Of a stretch of DNA of 37,649 nucleotides, positions 20,516-29,701 are shown in pieces (position 1 is the stretch's first letter; the number at the start of each line of letters is the position of its first letter). The stretch is taken from assembly GCA_000995185.1 (NCBI GenBank), contig LCET01000006.1, forward strand, positions 1 through 37,649, read 5' to 3'. Source of the DNA: Candidatus Woesebacteria bacterium GW2011_GWC1_42_9 (GTDB lineage: Bacteria > Patescibacteriota > Microgenomatia > UBA8517). The translations under genes were made by a program, and so were the position numbers. The notes beneath the pieces were generated by a model. It saw only the letters and a list, made by a program, of their open reading frames with translations. It made no database searches and was not told the origin of the DNA.

Positions 20516-23182
20516 ATGTTGGGGATTCTTTCGAGAATAGTGGATTTAAATGAAAAAGAGCTTAGACGCCTTAGGAAAATCGTTGACCAGGTAAATTCTT
20601 TTAAGCCTAAATTCGTGAAACTTTCAGGAAAAGAATTTAAGAAGAAAACTGAAGCTTTAAAGTCAAGGTTCAAAAAAGGTGAAAACCTAGAAAAGCTCCT
20701 TCCGGAAGCATTTGCCTTGGTTTATGAGGCCGCATGGAGGGTTTTGGGACTTAAAACCCATGATGAGCAGTTGCTTGCCGCAGTTGCCCTTTATGAGGGG
20801 AAAATTGCTGAGCAAAAGACAGGGGAGGGAAAAACTTTGACTGCGGCTTACTCCCTTTATCTTCGCGCGCTTGAAGGCCGAGGGGTTCACTTAGTCACGG
20901 TTAACGATTACTTGGCGCGGGTCGGGGCAGGGTGGAACGCACCAATTTATGACTTATTGGGTATGAGCACCGGAATAGTTGCACAGGAGCAAAAAAGCTA
21001 TATTTATGATCCCGGTTATAGCGACACAAGTCATGGCGATGAGAGATTAGAGCATTTAAAATCCTGCACGAGAAAGGAAGCTTATCAGGCGGATATAACT
21101 TATGGGACCAATAATGAGTTTGGGTTTGATTATTTAAGGGACAATATGGTCCAGGATATTTCGCAAGAAGTCCAAAGGGGACATTATTTTGCGGTAGTCG
21201 ATGAAGTTGATCAAGTATTAATTGATGAAGCGAGGACCCCGCTTATCATTTCTGCGCCAGATTCCGACCCAACCGATAAATATTATAAATTTTCTCAACT
21301 GATAGGGCAGCTTAATGCCGACACTGATTTTGTCATCGATGAAAAAGCAAAAAGCGCCACTCTTACCGAGCACGGGATTTTAAGAGTTGAAAAAATTCTT
21401 GGGGTGGATAATTTGTATGAGCGTGATTTTGAGGCGATTCATCATATTGAGAATGCTCTTCGTGCCAAAACCCTTTACCTAAAAGACCGTGAATATATTG
21501 TTAAGGAAGGCGAGGTAATTATTGTCGATGAATTTACCGGGAGACTTATGCCAGGGAGGCGCTGGAGCGATGGTCTGCACCAGGCGGTTGAGGCAAAAGA
21601 AAAGGTAACTATTAGACAGGAAAGTAAAACTCTGGCGACGATTTCATTTCAAAATTATTTTAGGATGTATGAAGTTTTGGCCGGGATGACGGGGACCGCG
21701 GTTACGGAAGCAGATGAGTTTAAAAAGATTTATAAGTTAGATGTGATCGCAGTGCCCACTCATGAGTCTGTGGCAAGAGATGATCACCAAGATGTGATTT
21801 ACAAAACCGCGCGCGCGAAATATGGAGCGATTGTTAAGGAAATTGAGGATAAGCGGAAAAAAGGACAACCGGTTTTGATTGGAACTACATCTGTTGAGAA
21901 AAATGAGATAGTACATTCTTTCCTTACTCGCAAGAAAATTCCTCATAATATTCTTAACGCGAAAAACCACGAACGGGAGGCGACAATCGTGGCAGACGCC
22001 GGGAAGCCAGGTGCGGTGACCCTGGCCACTAATATGGCTGGTCGCGGAGTAGACATAGTCTTAGGAGGTGCCATGCCGGATCGGGAGCCGGGGATTAGCC
22101 CTGAAAAATATAAAGCTTCTAAAAAATATGCAGCCTGGGTAAAGATGCATGAGTTGGTGGTCGGAGCCGGAGGACTACATGTGATAGGGACGGAAAGGCA
22201 CGAGTCGAGAAGGATTGATAATCAGCTTCGCGGCCGAAGCGGTCGGCAAGGTGATCCGGGATCAAGCAGATTTTATCTTTCATTGGAAGATGATTTGATG
22301 CGGATTTTTGGAGGAGAGCAGATTGCAGGAATCATGAATAGATTAAAAATTCCGGAGGATCAGCCGATTGAAAATCGTTTAGTAAGTAAAGCAATAGAAC
22401 AATCTCAAGTGAAGGTTGAAGGGTTCCACTTTGATCAAAGAAAGCGCTTGGTTGAGTACGACGATGTCGCTAACCAACAGCGCGAAATCATTTATAGTCT
22501 TCGCAAGAAAATTCTTAGATCGAAAAACTTAAAAGATGAAATTCTGGAGAAACTAAGAGAGAAAGTTAAACGAGACTTGGAGAATGGTTGGTTAGAGAGT
22601 GAAGCAAAACCAGATTATGATTTGATCATTGGCTCCATTTTTGAAATTGTTCCTTTTGATGATCGGTCGCGAAAAGGTGTAGCTCAAAGTCTTCGTAAAA
22701 TCGATGACAAACTTAAATTTGAAGAAGCGCTTTATAAATTGGTTGAGGATGCGCACCGGGTGAGGGAAAAACAAATTGGTGTGGAAATAATGCGCCAAAT
22801 TGAAAAATTTGCATATTTGGGATCGATTGACCATTTATGGATTGATCATATCGATCATATCGATGGTCTCCGCGAGGGGATAGTTTTGAGAGCTTATGGA
22901 CAAAGAGATCCTTTAATCGAATTTAAGAACGAAGCCTATGGTCTTTTTGAGCGACTACTGGACAAAATTAATGAAGAGCTTTCCCGAAGGATATTCAGAA
23001 TAGGGGTGAGGGAAGCAAAGGAACCAGAAATCCCGCTCGAAGCGACAGATACTAATGTTGATAACACTGACATGACTGGACTAGCGGAAAAGACTAAGCA
23101 GAGTAGGATCGGTCGCAATGACCCATGTTGGTGCGGCTCAGGAAAAAAGTTTAAAAAGTGCCATTACCCTATGCTTGGGTAA
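20516..23182 (+). CDS. secA: Preprotein translocase ATPase SecA
   Basis: SecA drives proteins through SecYEG using ATP. The 888-residue protein has NBD1 with Walker A QKTGEGKTL (about 100-108) and the DEVDQVLIDEARTPLIIS Walker B/DEAD-like region. It continues with the preprotein-binding domain, NBD2 with TNMAGRGVDI and LRGRSGRQGDPGSS, helical scaffold domains, and the C-terminal zinc motif NDPCWCGSGKKFKKCH that binds SecB or ribosomes. All key motifs are intact. An uncommon acidic insert near DADPTDKYYKF region was not resolved. It serves the many exported proteins in this window, including the TasA-like ones. Confidence 0.97.
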   Translation: MLGILSRIVDLNEKELRRLRKIVDQVNSFKPKFVKLSGKEFKKKTEALKSRFKKGENLEKLLPEAFALVYEAAWRVLGLKTHDEQLLAAVALYEGKIAEQKTGEGKTLTAAYSLYLRALEGRGVHLVTVNDYLARVGAGWNAPIYDLLGMSTGIVAQEQKSYIYDPGYSDTSHGDERLEHLKSCTRKEAYQADITYGTNNEFGFDYLRDNMVQDISQEVQRGHYFAVVDEVDQVLIDEARTPLIISAPDSDPTDKYYKFSQLIGQLNADTDFVIDEKAKSATLTEHGILRVEKILGVDNLYERDFEAIHHIENALRAKTLYLKDREYIVKEGEVIIVDEFTGRLMPGRRWSDGLHQAVEAKEKVTIRQESKTLATISFQNYFRMYEVLAGMTGTAVTEADEFKKIYKLDVIAVPTHESVARDDHQDVIYKTARAKYGAIVKEIEDKRKKGQPVLIGTTSVEKNEIVHSFLTRKKIPHNILNAKNHEREATIVADAGKPGAVTLATNMAGRGVDIVLGGAMPDREPGISPEKYKASKKYAAWVKMHELVVGAGGLHVIGTERHESRRIDNQLRGRSGRQGDPGSSRFYLSLEDDLMRIFGGEQIAGIMNRLKIPEDQPIENRLVSKAIEQSQVKVEGFHFDQRKRLVEYDDVANQQREIIYSLRKKILRSKNLKDEILEKLREKVKRDLENGWLESEAKPDYDLIIGSIFEIVPFDDRSRKGVAQSLRKIDDKLKFEEALYKLVEDAHRVREKQIGVEIMRQIEKFAYLGSIDHLWIDHIDHIDGLREGIVLRAYGQRDPLIEFKNEAYGLFERLLDKINEELSRRIFRIGVREAKEPEIPLEATDTNVDNTDMTGLAEKTKQSRIGRNDPCWCGSGKKFKKCHYPMLG

Positions 23183-24248
23183 TTTTGGCTGGTGTAGAAG
23201 CTAGTTTTTCCATAAGGATTGAGTAAAATCTTAGGTTGTGGATGGTGGCCAAGCGAAGAGCAGATATTTCTTTAATTCGAAAAAGATGCGCTAAATATCC
23301 TCGTGAATAATTTTTACAAAGGAGGCAATCGCAAGCTTGGCTTACCGGTCTAGTGTCCCCGAAGTGTTCCTGTTTACTTGGTACATAATATTTATAAAAT
23401 TTAGGGCTCCTGATATTAATTTTATCCATTGAAGTAGCTTCATAGATATATAGCCGTCCATGTCTTGCATCGCGAGTCGGGAGGACGCAGTCGAAAATGT
23501 GATATCCAAGTTGAACACACCCGACAATTTCTTCTGGCTTTCCAACCCCAAGTCCATAGATTAAGTAGTTTTTTGGAGCGATATCTGCAATTAGCTTTGC
23601 CACGTCATAATTAAACTTTCCATTTTCACTGATTGGCCACCCGCCGTATCCAAGACCGTCGAAACCAATCTCTATTAATTTCTCTGCGCAGATGCGTCTT
23701 AGGTCAAGATACTCTCCACCTTGTACGACACCAAACAATAACGGTTTGTCTTTTAGTTTTCTTTCCACGCATTGTTTTTCAAATTCGTCCTTCGATCTTT
23801 TTGCCCACAAAACAGTTCGTTCAACGGTTTCCCTTGCTTCATTAAAGTTAGCCTTTGGCGGGGTGAAGTCGTCAAGAACCACCATCATGTCTGTTCTCAA
23901 GCGAAATTGAAATTCGATTGATTTTTCCGGCGTGAGAAGAATTTTTTTATTATTTGTAAGATAAAAAGTCACACCTCTGTCGGTAATAGTCCCTTTCCTT
24001 GGACCAGATTTTGCCATCGACATGACCTGGAACCCTCCGGAATCAGAGATCACAAACCCATCCCAGTTCATAAATTTTCTTACTCCTTGATATTTGTCAA
24101 TTATTCTTCCCCCAGGGTTGATACTAAGATGAAGAGTGTTCACAAGTATCCCTGGTGTATTTGTACCCTTAATGTCGGTGCTGTCAGTGGCTTTTAGGAC
24201 GGCTCGGGTTGCGTCAGGAAAAAAGACTGGATAATTTATTTTTTTCAC
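23169..24248 (-). CDS. tgt: tRNA-guanine transglycosylase
   Basis: Bacterial Tgt exchanges G34 for preQ1 in tRNAs with GUN anticodons, the first tRNA-level step of queuosine synthesis. The 359-residue enzyme shows SDSGGFQVMS with the active-site Asp, VLDDFTPP, GVVQGG, YGLGVGKPEEIVG, and the nucleophile region FDCVLPTRDARHG. The zinc site is C-D-C-x2-C followed by His near the C-terminus. Whether the cell makes preQ1 or takes up queuine is not visible. The start is GTG 24248 with TATACT ending 7 bases before it. The 3' end overlaps secA by 14 bases. Confidence 0.95.
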   Translation of the reverse strand: MKKINYPVFFPDATRAVLKATDSTDIKGTNTPGILVNTLHLSINPGGRIIDKYQGVRKFMNWDGFVISDSGGFQVMSMAKSGPRKGTITDRGVTFYLTNNKKILLTPEKSIEFQFRLRTDMMVVLDDFTPPKANFNEARETVERTVLWAKRSKDEFEKQCVERKLKDKPLLFGVVQGGEYLDLRRICAEKLIEIGFDGLGYGGWPISENGKFNYDVAKLIADIAPKNYLIYGLGVGKPEEIVGCVQLGYHIFDCVLPTRDARHGRLYIYEATSMDKINIRSPKFYKYYVPSKQEHFGDTRPVSQACDCLLCKNYSRGYLAHLFRIKEISALRLATIHNLRFYSILMEKLASTPAKITQA

Positions 24249-24255
24249 CTTGACT

Positions 24256-24261
24256 AGTATA
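24256..24261 (-). promoter_or_regulatory. -10 box of tgt
   Basis: TATACT on the minus strand, 7 bases before the GTG start, consistent with a leaderless GTG message. Confidence 0.5.
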
Positions 24262-24269
24262 TCAAAATG

Positions 24270-24298
24270 TTGACAACTGCTTATTATTATGCTTACAT
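24270..24298 (+). promoter_or_regulatory. Promoter of the LytR_C-domain gene
   Basis: TTGACA (24270-24275), 17-base spacer, TTACAT (24293-24298), 12 bases before ATG 24311, so a leader of about 6 bases. Confidence 0.5.
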
Positions 24299-24310
24299 AC
24301 GGCCATAATT

Positions 24311-24976
24311 ATGGAAGAAAATCCACAGCAAGAATATGAGAAGACTTCACCGCAAGTGGTAAGTTTCCCAAGTACTATTGCAGGCTCAAAAAATAAACCT
24401 AAGAGGTCAAGGGGGATCATTGCAATCCTTGGAGTGATAATAATAGTGGTGGTGGGAGGGTTTTTGCTTTTGAAATTTACTGGTGGTTCCGGAAGTGAGG
24501 ATGCTTCTCCAACGCCGACAACGCAGGGACTGAGTACTTTTGCCACTCCAGAACCAAGTGAAGCTACTCCAGCGCCAGAGTCAAAATCAAAGGCAGATGT
24601 GGTAATTGAGGTTCTAAACGGGACGGGAAAGGCTGGCGATGCAGGTATTGCTAAAACTAAGTTGGAAGGACTCGGCTATGAGCAAATAACTACAAGCAAT
24701 GCCGATTCCCAAGAAGAGACAATCACAACAATCACTTATGATCGAGAACTGGATGATGCAAATATTGATGCAATCACGAGTGCCATAAAAGAGGCGTTTT
24801 CCGAAGTTAAAGTGAAAAAGGCCAGTCTCTCGGGGGGAGTCGATGCCCGAATTGTAACAGGGCCTCGCATAGGTGCAGATACTAGTAAGGCAACGACTAG
24901 CCCATCGCCCACTTCTATACCCACGCCAACTTCTTCTCCAGGTACTTCCCCCTCTCCTTCCCCAACGGGTAATTGA
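24311..24976 (+). CDS. Membrane-anchored LytR C-terminal-domain protein
   Basis: The 221-residue protein has a cytoplasmic N-terminal tail, one transmembrane helix (about 36-57, GIIAILGVIIIVVVGGFLLL) and a Ser/Thr/Pro linker. Next comes a LytR_C domain (about 96-180) recognised by VIEVLNGTGKAGDAGIAKTKLEGLGYEQI. It ends in a second Ser/Pro/Thr tail. LytR_C domains often follow the catalytic domain of LytR-CpsA-Psr wall-polymer ligases; here the catalytic domain is absent, so it probably binds the wall or a wall enzyme. It is divergent from tgt. Confidence 0.8.
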   Translation: MEENPQQEYEKTSPQVVSFPSTIAGSKNKPKRSRGIIAILGVIIIVVVGGFLLLKFTGGSGSEDASPTPTTQGLSTFATPEPSEATPAPESKSKADVVIEVLNGTGKAGDAGIAKTKLEGLGYEQITTSNADSQEETITTITYDRELDDANIDAITSAIKEAFSEVKVKKASLSGGVDARIVTGPRIGADTSKATTSPSPTSIPTPTSSPGTSPSPSPTGN

Positions 24977-25002
24977 CAAGATTTTCTAATCAAAGCTAAA
25001 AT
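24973..25002 (+). promoter_or_regulatory. Promoter of the small membrane protein gene
   Basis: TTGACA (24973-24978), 18-base spacer, TAAAAT (24997-25002), 12 bases before ATG 25015. The -35 box overlaps the upstream stop. Confidence 0.5.
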
Positions 25003-25014
25003 TAGCTCAATACC

Positions 25015-25428
25015 ATGCAAATTAATTTGGAGCGGATATCTGATATCCCAAGTAAGTTATCCCAGACGGCTCAGTATAACCTTCCAGGGGGTTACTCGTT
25101 TGAGCCGTCTTTCTGGCATATAGGGTTAATATTATTTTTGCTTTTTCTTTTGATATTGATGCTTGGTCAGTTGAGAGGGCGACTGGTAGGTTGGCAGCTT
25201 AAGGGAATAATCCCAGGGATGATGTTTGGGGCGGCAATGGTGTTAGTTATAGAGGGAGCAATGGTATACGGGTGGCAATCTGCACCGGATCCGGTTGCCG
25301 AAGTCCTTCATGTAGGCCGAGGGAAAATGGTTGACATATTGGGGGTTACTGACAGTTTAGAGTCCAAGATAAACGAGATGTCCTCTGAAGAGCTTTCTTC
25401 TCTCCGAGGTCTTGTTTGCACTGAGTAA
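25015..25428 (+). CDS. Unknown small membrane protein
   Basis: I do not recognise a family for this 137-residue protein. It has two hydrophobic segments (about 34-53 and 63-84) separated by a short basic loop (GQLRGRLVGWQLKG), so both ends are probably on the same side. The C-terminal 45 residues are soluble and partly acidic. It lies between a wall-binding LytR_C protein and prfB with its own promoter. Gene-like codon use and absence of overlap support it being real. Confidence 0.6.
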   Translation: MQINLERISDIPSKLSQTAQYNLPGGYSFEPSFWHIGLILFLLFLLILMLGQLRGRLVGWQLKGIIPGMMFGAAMVLVIEGAMVYGWQSAPDPVAEVLHVGRGKMVDILGVTDSLESKINEMSSEELSSLRGLVCTE

Positions 25429-25431
25429 TGT

Positions 25432-25437
25432 TATACT
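25432..25437 (+). promoter_or_regulatory. -10 box of prfB
   Basis: TATACT ending 9 bases before ATG 25447, giving a leader of about 3 bases or none. Confidence 0.45.
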
Positions 25438-25446
25438 AACCACAGT

Positions 25447-26490
25447 ATGAATGAGCTCAAAAAGAAAGTAAAAGAATTGAGCAAACAATTTATGGAATTT
25501 AAAAAATCGTTTGATATTGATGGGAAAAAAAGTGAGCTGGCGATTTTAGAGAAAAAGGCATTAGACCCAAAAATTTGGGATAATCAGAATAATGCAAGGA
25601 GGGTTATGCAGGAGATGGGAGAGCTAAAAAAAGACCTTGAGGAAATTAGCTCGATGGAAGCAGAAATAAGTGCAGTGTCTTCTTTGGAGGATGTCCGTGA
25701 GATAGCTAAGAGGCTAAAAAAGCTCGAGTTGGCGACATATTTATCAGGTGAATACGATAAGAAGGATGCGATAGTTTCAATTCACGCAGGGCAAGGAGGA
25801 ACGGAAGCAATGGATTGGGCAAGTATGATTTTTAGAATGTATATCCGATACTCCGAAGGGCGAGATTGGAATGTTGGCGTAATTAGTGAGACGCAAGGTG
25901 AAGAAGCTGGGATTAAAAGTGTCACTTTCAAGGTTGCGGGTACTTATGCTTATGGATATTTGAAACATGAAGCCGGCACGCATCGTCTGGTGAGACAGTC
26001 TCCTTTTAATGCCGATAAATTGCGGCAAACTTCATTTGTTTTAGTGGAAGTGCTGCCCGAGATTGAGGATTTGGATTTGCCTGATATAAAGATCCGAGAC
26101 GATGATCTTAAGTGGCAATTTTACCGATCAAGCGGACATGGCGGGCAAAATGTAAACAAGGTATCGACTGCAGTCCGTTTAACTCATATCCCGACCGGGA
26201 TTGTCATAACGGCGCAAACTGAACGTAGCCAGGAACAAAATCGGGCAAATGCACTTACCCTTCTTCGTTCGAAACTTTGGGCAAAGGAACAGGAAAGAAA
26301 GATTAAGGAAAAAGAAAAATTAACTGGTGAGTATTCGCCTGCAACATGGGGGACTCAAATAAGGTCATATGTACTCCATCCCTATAAAATGGTGAAAGAT
26401 TTGCGCACAGATGTGGAGACCTCAGACACAGATAAAGTGCTTGATGGAGGACTTGCGGAGTTTATTGAAGCGGAGTTGAGACATTTGTGA
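25447..26490 (+). CDS. prfB: Peptide chain release factor 2
   Basis: RF2 ends translation at UGA and UAA. The 347-residue protein has the RF2 tripeptide S185-P-F187 for stop-codon reading in RQSPFNADKLRQ and the catalytic G232-G-Q234 in SSGHGGQNVNKVST. The gene is one continuous frame, so the programmed +1 frameshift that autoregulates RF2 in many bacteria is absent. Its presence together with TGA stops in this window supports the standard bacterial code. Confidence 0.96.
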   Translation: MNELKKKVKELSKQFMEFKKSFDIDGKKSELAILEKKALDPKIWDNQNNARRVMQEMGELKKDLEEISSMEAEISAVSSLEDVREIAKRLKKLELATYLSGEYDKKDAIVSIHAGQGGTEAMDWASMIFRMYIRYSEGRDWNVGVISETQGEEAGIKSVTFKVAGTYAYGYLKHEAGTHRLVRQSPFNADKLRQTSFVLVEVLPEIEDLDLPDIKIRDDDLKWQFYRSSGHGGQNVNKVSTAVRLTHIPTGIVITAQTERSQEQNRANALTLLRSKLWAKEQERKIKEKEKLTGEYSPATWGTQIRSYVLHPYKMVKDLRTDVETSDTDKVLDGGLAEFIEAELRHL

Positions 26491-26504
26491 TATATTAGAT
26501 TTGG

Positions 26505-26966
26505 ATGGAAGAAGTTCAAAATGTGCCTGTGCCGCCGGTCCCGCAAACGCAGGGGGTTGATGGAAATAAAAATATGTTAAAGAAAAAGGCGATACCGTTT
26601 ATAGCAGGTGTTTTGGTCATTCTTTTTGGCGTGGGGACGGGTTATGCCTTGGCACGAGGGGGCTTTGGAGGAGGATCTGGTACAGCCATCCCGGGGGCGA
26701 AGGAAACGGAAACTGAAGCGGGGGTGGACGATGAATCATTGTTCCCTGACCTGGCGGAAGGGATGCTGAAAGAAGGTGGATTTGACGGAGATGGGACTCA
26801 TCACCTTGATCGTGGGATGGGCGAGGAAAAAAATGTTTATTTGACTTCAACGGTGATTAATCTTCAAAGTTTTGTCGGAAAAGAAGTTCAAGTCTGGGGT
26901 GAATCGATTGCCTCTCAGAAAGCACCCTGGCTAATGGATGTAGGAAAAATTAAAATTAAAAAATAA
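26505..26966 (+). CDS. Unknown single-helix membrane-anchored protein
   Basis: The 153-residue protein has a short Pro/Val/Gln-rich cytoplasmic N-terminus and one transmembrane helix (about 30-50). A glycine-rich and acidic low-complexity spacer follows. The compact C-terminal stretch of about 45 residues (VYLTSTVINLQSFVGKEVQ, then VWGESIASQKAPWLMDVGK) is beta-rich and OB-fold-like. It cannot be assigned a named family. It lies 14 bases after prfB and 11 bases before ftsE, so co-transcription with ftsE is plausible. Confidence 0.6.
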   Translation: MEEVQNVPVPPVPQTQGVDGNKNMLKKKAIPFIAGVLVILFGVGTGYALARGGFGGGSGTAIPGAKETETEAGVDDESLFPDLAEGMLKEGGFDGDGTHHLDRGMGEEKNVYLTSTVINLQSFVGKEVQVWGESIASQKAPWLMDVGKIKIKK

Positions 26967-26977
26967 ATTCTTGCCCC

Positions 26978-27637
26978 ATGCTTAAATTTAGCGATGTTAA
27001 TATGAGCTTTGGCTCAGTTACAGCTTTGAAAGATGTTTCCTTTGATATCGACAAGGGTGAGCTGGTGTATCTCACCGGCCCGTCTGGTGCTGGAAAGACG
27101 ACTATTTTGCGGCTTCTGCTGCGGGAGTTTAAGCCAACTAGCGGGAAGATTATTGTTAATGGTCAAGAGATTCAGGATCTGCGGCGAAAGGACATCCCGG
27201 GACTTCGAAGAAGTATTGGAGCAATTTTTCAAGATTATAAATTGTTGTTTGACCGGACAGTAGCGGAGAATATAGCAATTGCTTTGGCAGTTAAGGGAGT
27301 ACCAGAAAATGAATGGTTTGACCATGTTCACGATGTTTTGAAGATGGTGGGCTTGCCAAAGCAGTCGGAGCTCTTTCCCTCACAATTGTCTGGCGGGGAA
27401 CTTCAGCGGGTGGCTATTGCAAGAGCTCTAGTAGTTAATCCGAAAATAATCTTTGCGGATGAGCCCACAGGGAATCTTGATTGGGAAACTGCGTCTTCAA
27501 TTATGGATTTGATTTATGGAGCGAATGATCACGGGAGGACTGTCATAGTTGCTACGCATCACCCGGATGTATTAAAAAGAAGAAAGGGAAGGAAAATTGA
27601 ATTAAAAAAAGGTAAGGTAGTAGCTGATACTAAATGA
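26978..27637 (+). CDS. ftsE: Cell division ATP-binding protein FtsE
   Basis: FtsE and FtsX form an ABC-type complex at the division site that activates peptidoglycan hydrolases outside the membrane. The 219-residue ATPase has Walker A GPSGAGKTT at 34-42, signature LSGGELQRV, Walker B KIIFADEP and the switch His in VATHHPDVL. Length is normal for FtsE. It overlaps ftsX as ATGA, as usual. The downstream hydrolase gene is the likely output of the complex. Confidence 0.95.
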   Translation: MLKFSDVNMSFGSVTALKDVSFDIDKGELVYLTGPSGAGKTTILRLLLREFKPTSGKIIVNGQEIQDLRRKDIPGLRRSIGAIFQDYKLLFDRTVAENIAIALAVKGVPENEWFDHVHDVLKMVGLPKQSELFPSQLSGGELQRVAIARALVVNPKIIFADEPTGNLDWETASSIMDLIYGANDHGRTVIVATHHPDVLKRRKGRKIELKKGKVVADTK

Positions 27638-28545
27638 GTCATTTCAGTACAGGATTTAAATCTTTGAGGCGGGCGCCGTTTCAGGCGTTAGCCGCTATTA
27701 GCGTGTTGGCAATTACTTTTTTTGTGTCTACTCTTCTTGTTTTGCTGGGATATTCTTCAAATAAGATTTTGCAGTATTTTGAAACAAGGCCTCAGATTAT
27801 TGCATTTTTGAAAGATGATGCCGAGACGGGAGAAATGCGTGCTTTGCAAAGCAGGCTTGAAGGTGATCTGCGAGTGAGCCAAGTTAACTATGTTTCCAAA
27901 GAAGATGCCCTAGAAATATACAAAGGGGCTACTACTGATAACCCTTTACTTGGTGAATTAGTGAGCCCTTCGATTTTCCCAGCAAGTTTAGAGTTTTCCG
28001 CCAGTGATCTTTCGTACGCAGAAGCGCTTGTCGGCGAAGTTAAAAGTGAGAAAGTTGTGGAAAGCGTGGCATTCACGGCAAGCCTTGGGGGGGAATCGAC
28101 TTTGGGAGATGTTATCGCACGCCTAAAAACAATCACTCTCTATATTAGAGTGGGTGGAGTGATCGCGATGTCGCTTCTTGCGGCGACTTCCTTGGTAGTA
28201 TTGATGGTGATTATCGGCATGAGAATTACTGTGCAGAGAAAGGAAGTAGAGTCCTTAAGCTTACTCGGGGCGGGTTCATGGTTTATTAGAGCGCCGATTA
28301 TGATAGAAGCTTTTATGTATTCTTTTATAGGGGTAATTATTGGCTGGACTGCGGCTTTGGTATTGGTAATGTACTCGACCCCTGGGGTAATCTCTTATTT
28401 TGGGCAGATACCGGTATTGCCTCGTGATACTTTGTTTTTCTTTGGATTATTCGGGGCGATCTTTGGGGGGGAGCTATTAATCGGCATGATAATTGCGACC
28501 TTTGGAAGCTACATTGCGATCTCGCGCTCTTTGGGTCGCAAGTAG
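27634..28545 (+). CDS. ftsX: Cell division protein FtsX
   Basis: The 303-residue membrane protein has the FtsX layout. There is one N-terminal helix (about 18-42), an external domain (about 50-165) that contacts hydrolases, and then three C-terminal helices (about 172-195, 222-250 and 265-295). The RKEVESLSLLGAGSWFIRAPIMIEAFMY stretch is the FtsX-typical cytoplasmic loop, here longer than the written motif suggests. It would transmit ATP-driven movement from FtsE to the wall hydrolase encoded 4 bases downstream. Confidence 0.93.
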   Translation: MSHFSTGFKSLRRAPFQALAAISVLAITFFVSTLLVLLGYSSNKILQYFETRPQIIAFLKDDAETGEMRALQSRLEGDLRVSQVNYVSKEDALEIYKGATTDNPLLGELVSPSIFPASLEFSASDLSYAEALVGEVKSEKVVESVAFTASLGGESTLGDVIARLKTITLYIRVGGVIAMSLLAATSLVVLMVIIGMRITVQRKEVESLSLLGAGSWFIRAPIMIEAFMYSFIGVIIGWTAALVLVMYSTPGVISYFGQIPVLPRDTLFFFGLFGAIFGGELLIGMIIATFGSYIAISRSLGRK

Positions 28546-28549
28546 TTAT

Positions 28550-29701
28550 ATGCAAAAACTAACAATTCTATTAGGAATAGTCTTAGTAATATTGTGGGTA
28601 TTGAGTCCATCATTCCCCGTATCAGCTCAAGAAGGCAGTGAATTAGAAAGGCTAAATTCTTTAATAAAAGAGTATGAAGATAAAATCAACTCTCTTCAAT
28701 CGCAAGCTGGCACACTTTCGAATCAGATTGCAGAGTTTGACGCCAAGATCCAGTTAACTAGATTAAAAATTGATCAAACGCGGGAACAAATCTTACTGCT
28801 TGGCGGTAGAATAGATCAGCTTGAAGTATCGCTGACTAATTTGAATGATGCCTTTGGGACCCGCGCGGCAGAGACTTATAAAATTGCGCGGATGGGTACT
28901 CCAATTACTTTATTAACTGCCCCAAACATAGGGAAGACTGTTGCCAGATTTCATTATCTAAAAAGAATACAGGAAGCTGACCGAGAGCTTTTGTCTCGTC
29001 TCCAGATTGCTCAGGAAACTTATGAGGACCAAAGAGAGGATTTTGTGGATCTGGAGCAGGTGTTAGGGGTGCAAAAAGAAGAGCTCGATGGTCAAAAAGC
29101 CGCCAAAGCAAATCTCCTGTGGGCAACAAAAAGCGATGAAAAGAAGTATCAGCAGTTACTGTCGGTAGCAAAAGCACAACTTGCGGCCTTTCGACGATTT
29201 GCCGCAAGCCAGGGAGGGGCGACCATTTTGGAGAACCAAACGAAATGCGACAGCTGGGGGTGCTATTATAATCAACGAGATTCCCAATGGGGAAATATTG
29301 GGATTGGCGGGTCTTCTTATTCGGTAGCAGAGTATGGTTGCTTGATCACCTCTGTCTCGATGCTTGCAAGCCATTATGGGAAAAGTCTTAAGCCAAGTGA
29401 TATTGCTGTAAAATCAAACTATTTTGTTCCGGATACTGGCTATCTTTATCACTCGGCTGAGGGAATGCCGTTTACTCTAACTACGGCATCAAAAAGTATT
29501 TTAGACTCGGAGCTATCTGCCGGGAGGCCAGTGATTGCAGGCCTATATTCAGGGCCGGACCATTTTATTGTTATCTTAAGAAAAGATGGTGATAATTACA
29601 TCATGCATGATCCGTTTATGCCAGATGGAGCGAATCGGCCACTAACTGATAAATATAGTGTTTCTGATATCTCAACCCTTAGACTTGTCAGCTTTAATTA
29701 A
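28550..29701 (+). CDS. Secreted coiled-coil wall hydrolase with C39-like peptidase domain (PcsB-like)
   Basis: The 383-residue protein has a signal peptide (about 1-27), a long coiled coil (about 30-215) and a C-terminal papain-fold domain (about 230-383). The likely triad is Cys264 in AEYGCLITS, His338 in GPDHFIVI and Asp354 in MHDPF, as in C39/BtlCP-type peptidases. In streptococci FtsX controls PcsB, which has the same coiled-coil plus Cys-hydrolase plan but with a CHAP domain. The 4-base gap after ftsX makes this the probable FtsEX effector here. I chose ATG 28550, which starts the signal peptide; an open frame reaches back to 28493 inside ftsX. Confidence 0.82.
   Translation: MQKLTILLGIVLVILWVLSPSFPVSAQEGSELERLNSLIKEYEDKINSLQSQAGTLSNQIAEFDAKIQLTRLKIDQTREQILLLGGRIDQLEVSLTNLNDAFGTRAAETYKIARMGTPITLLTAPNIGKTVARFHYLKRIQEADRELLSRLQIAQETYEDQREDFVDLEQVLGVQKEELDGQKAAKANLLWATKSDEKKYQQLLSVAKAQLAAFRRFAASQGGATILENQTKCDSWGCYYNQRDSQWGNIGIGGSSYSVAEYGCLITSVSMLASHYGKSLKPSDIAVKSNYFVPDTGYLYHSAEGMPFTLTTASKSILDSELSAGRPVIAGLYSGPDHFIVILRKDGDNYIMHDPFMPDGANRPLTDKYSVSDISTLRLVSFN

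Noticed and set aside
25447-25560. Programmed +1 frameshift in prfB.
   Set aside because: The gene is one uninterrupted frame from ATG to stop, with no early in-frame UGA.
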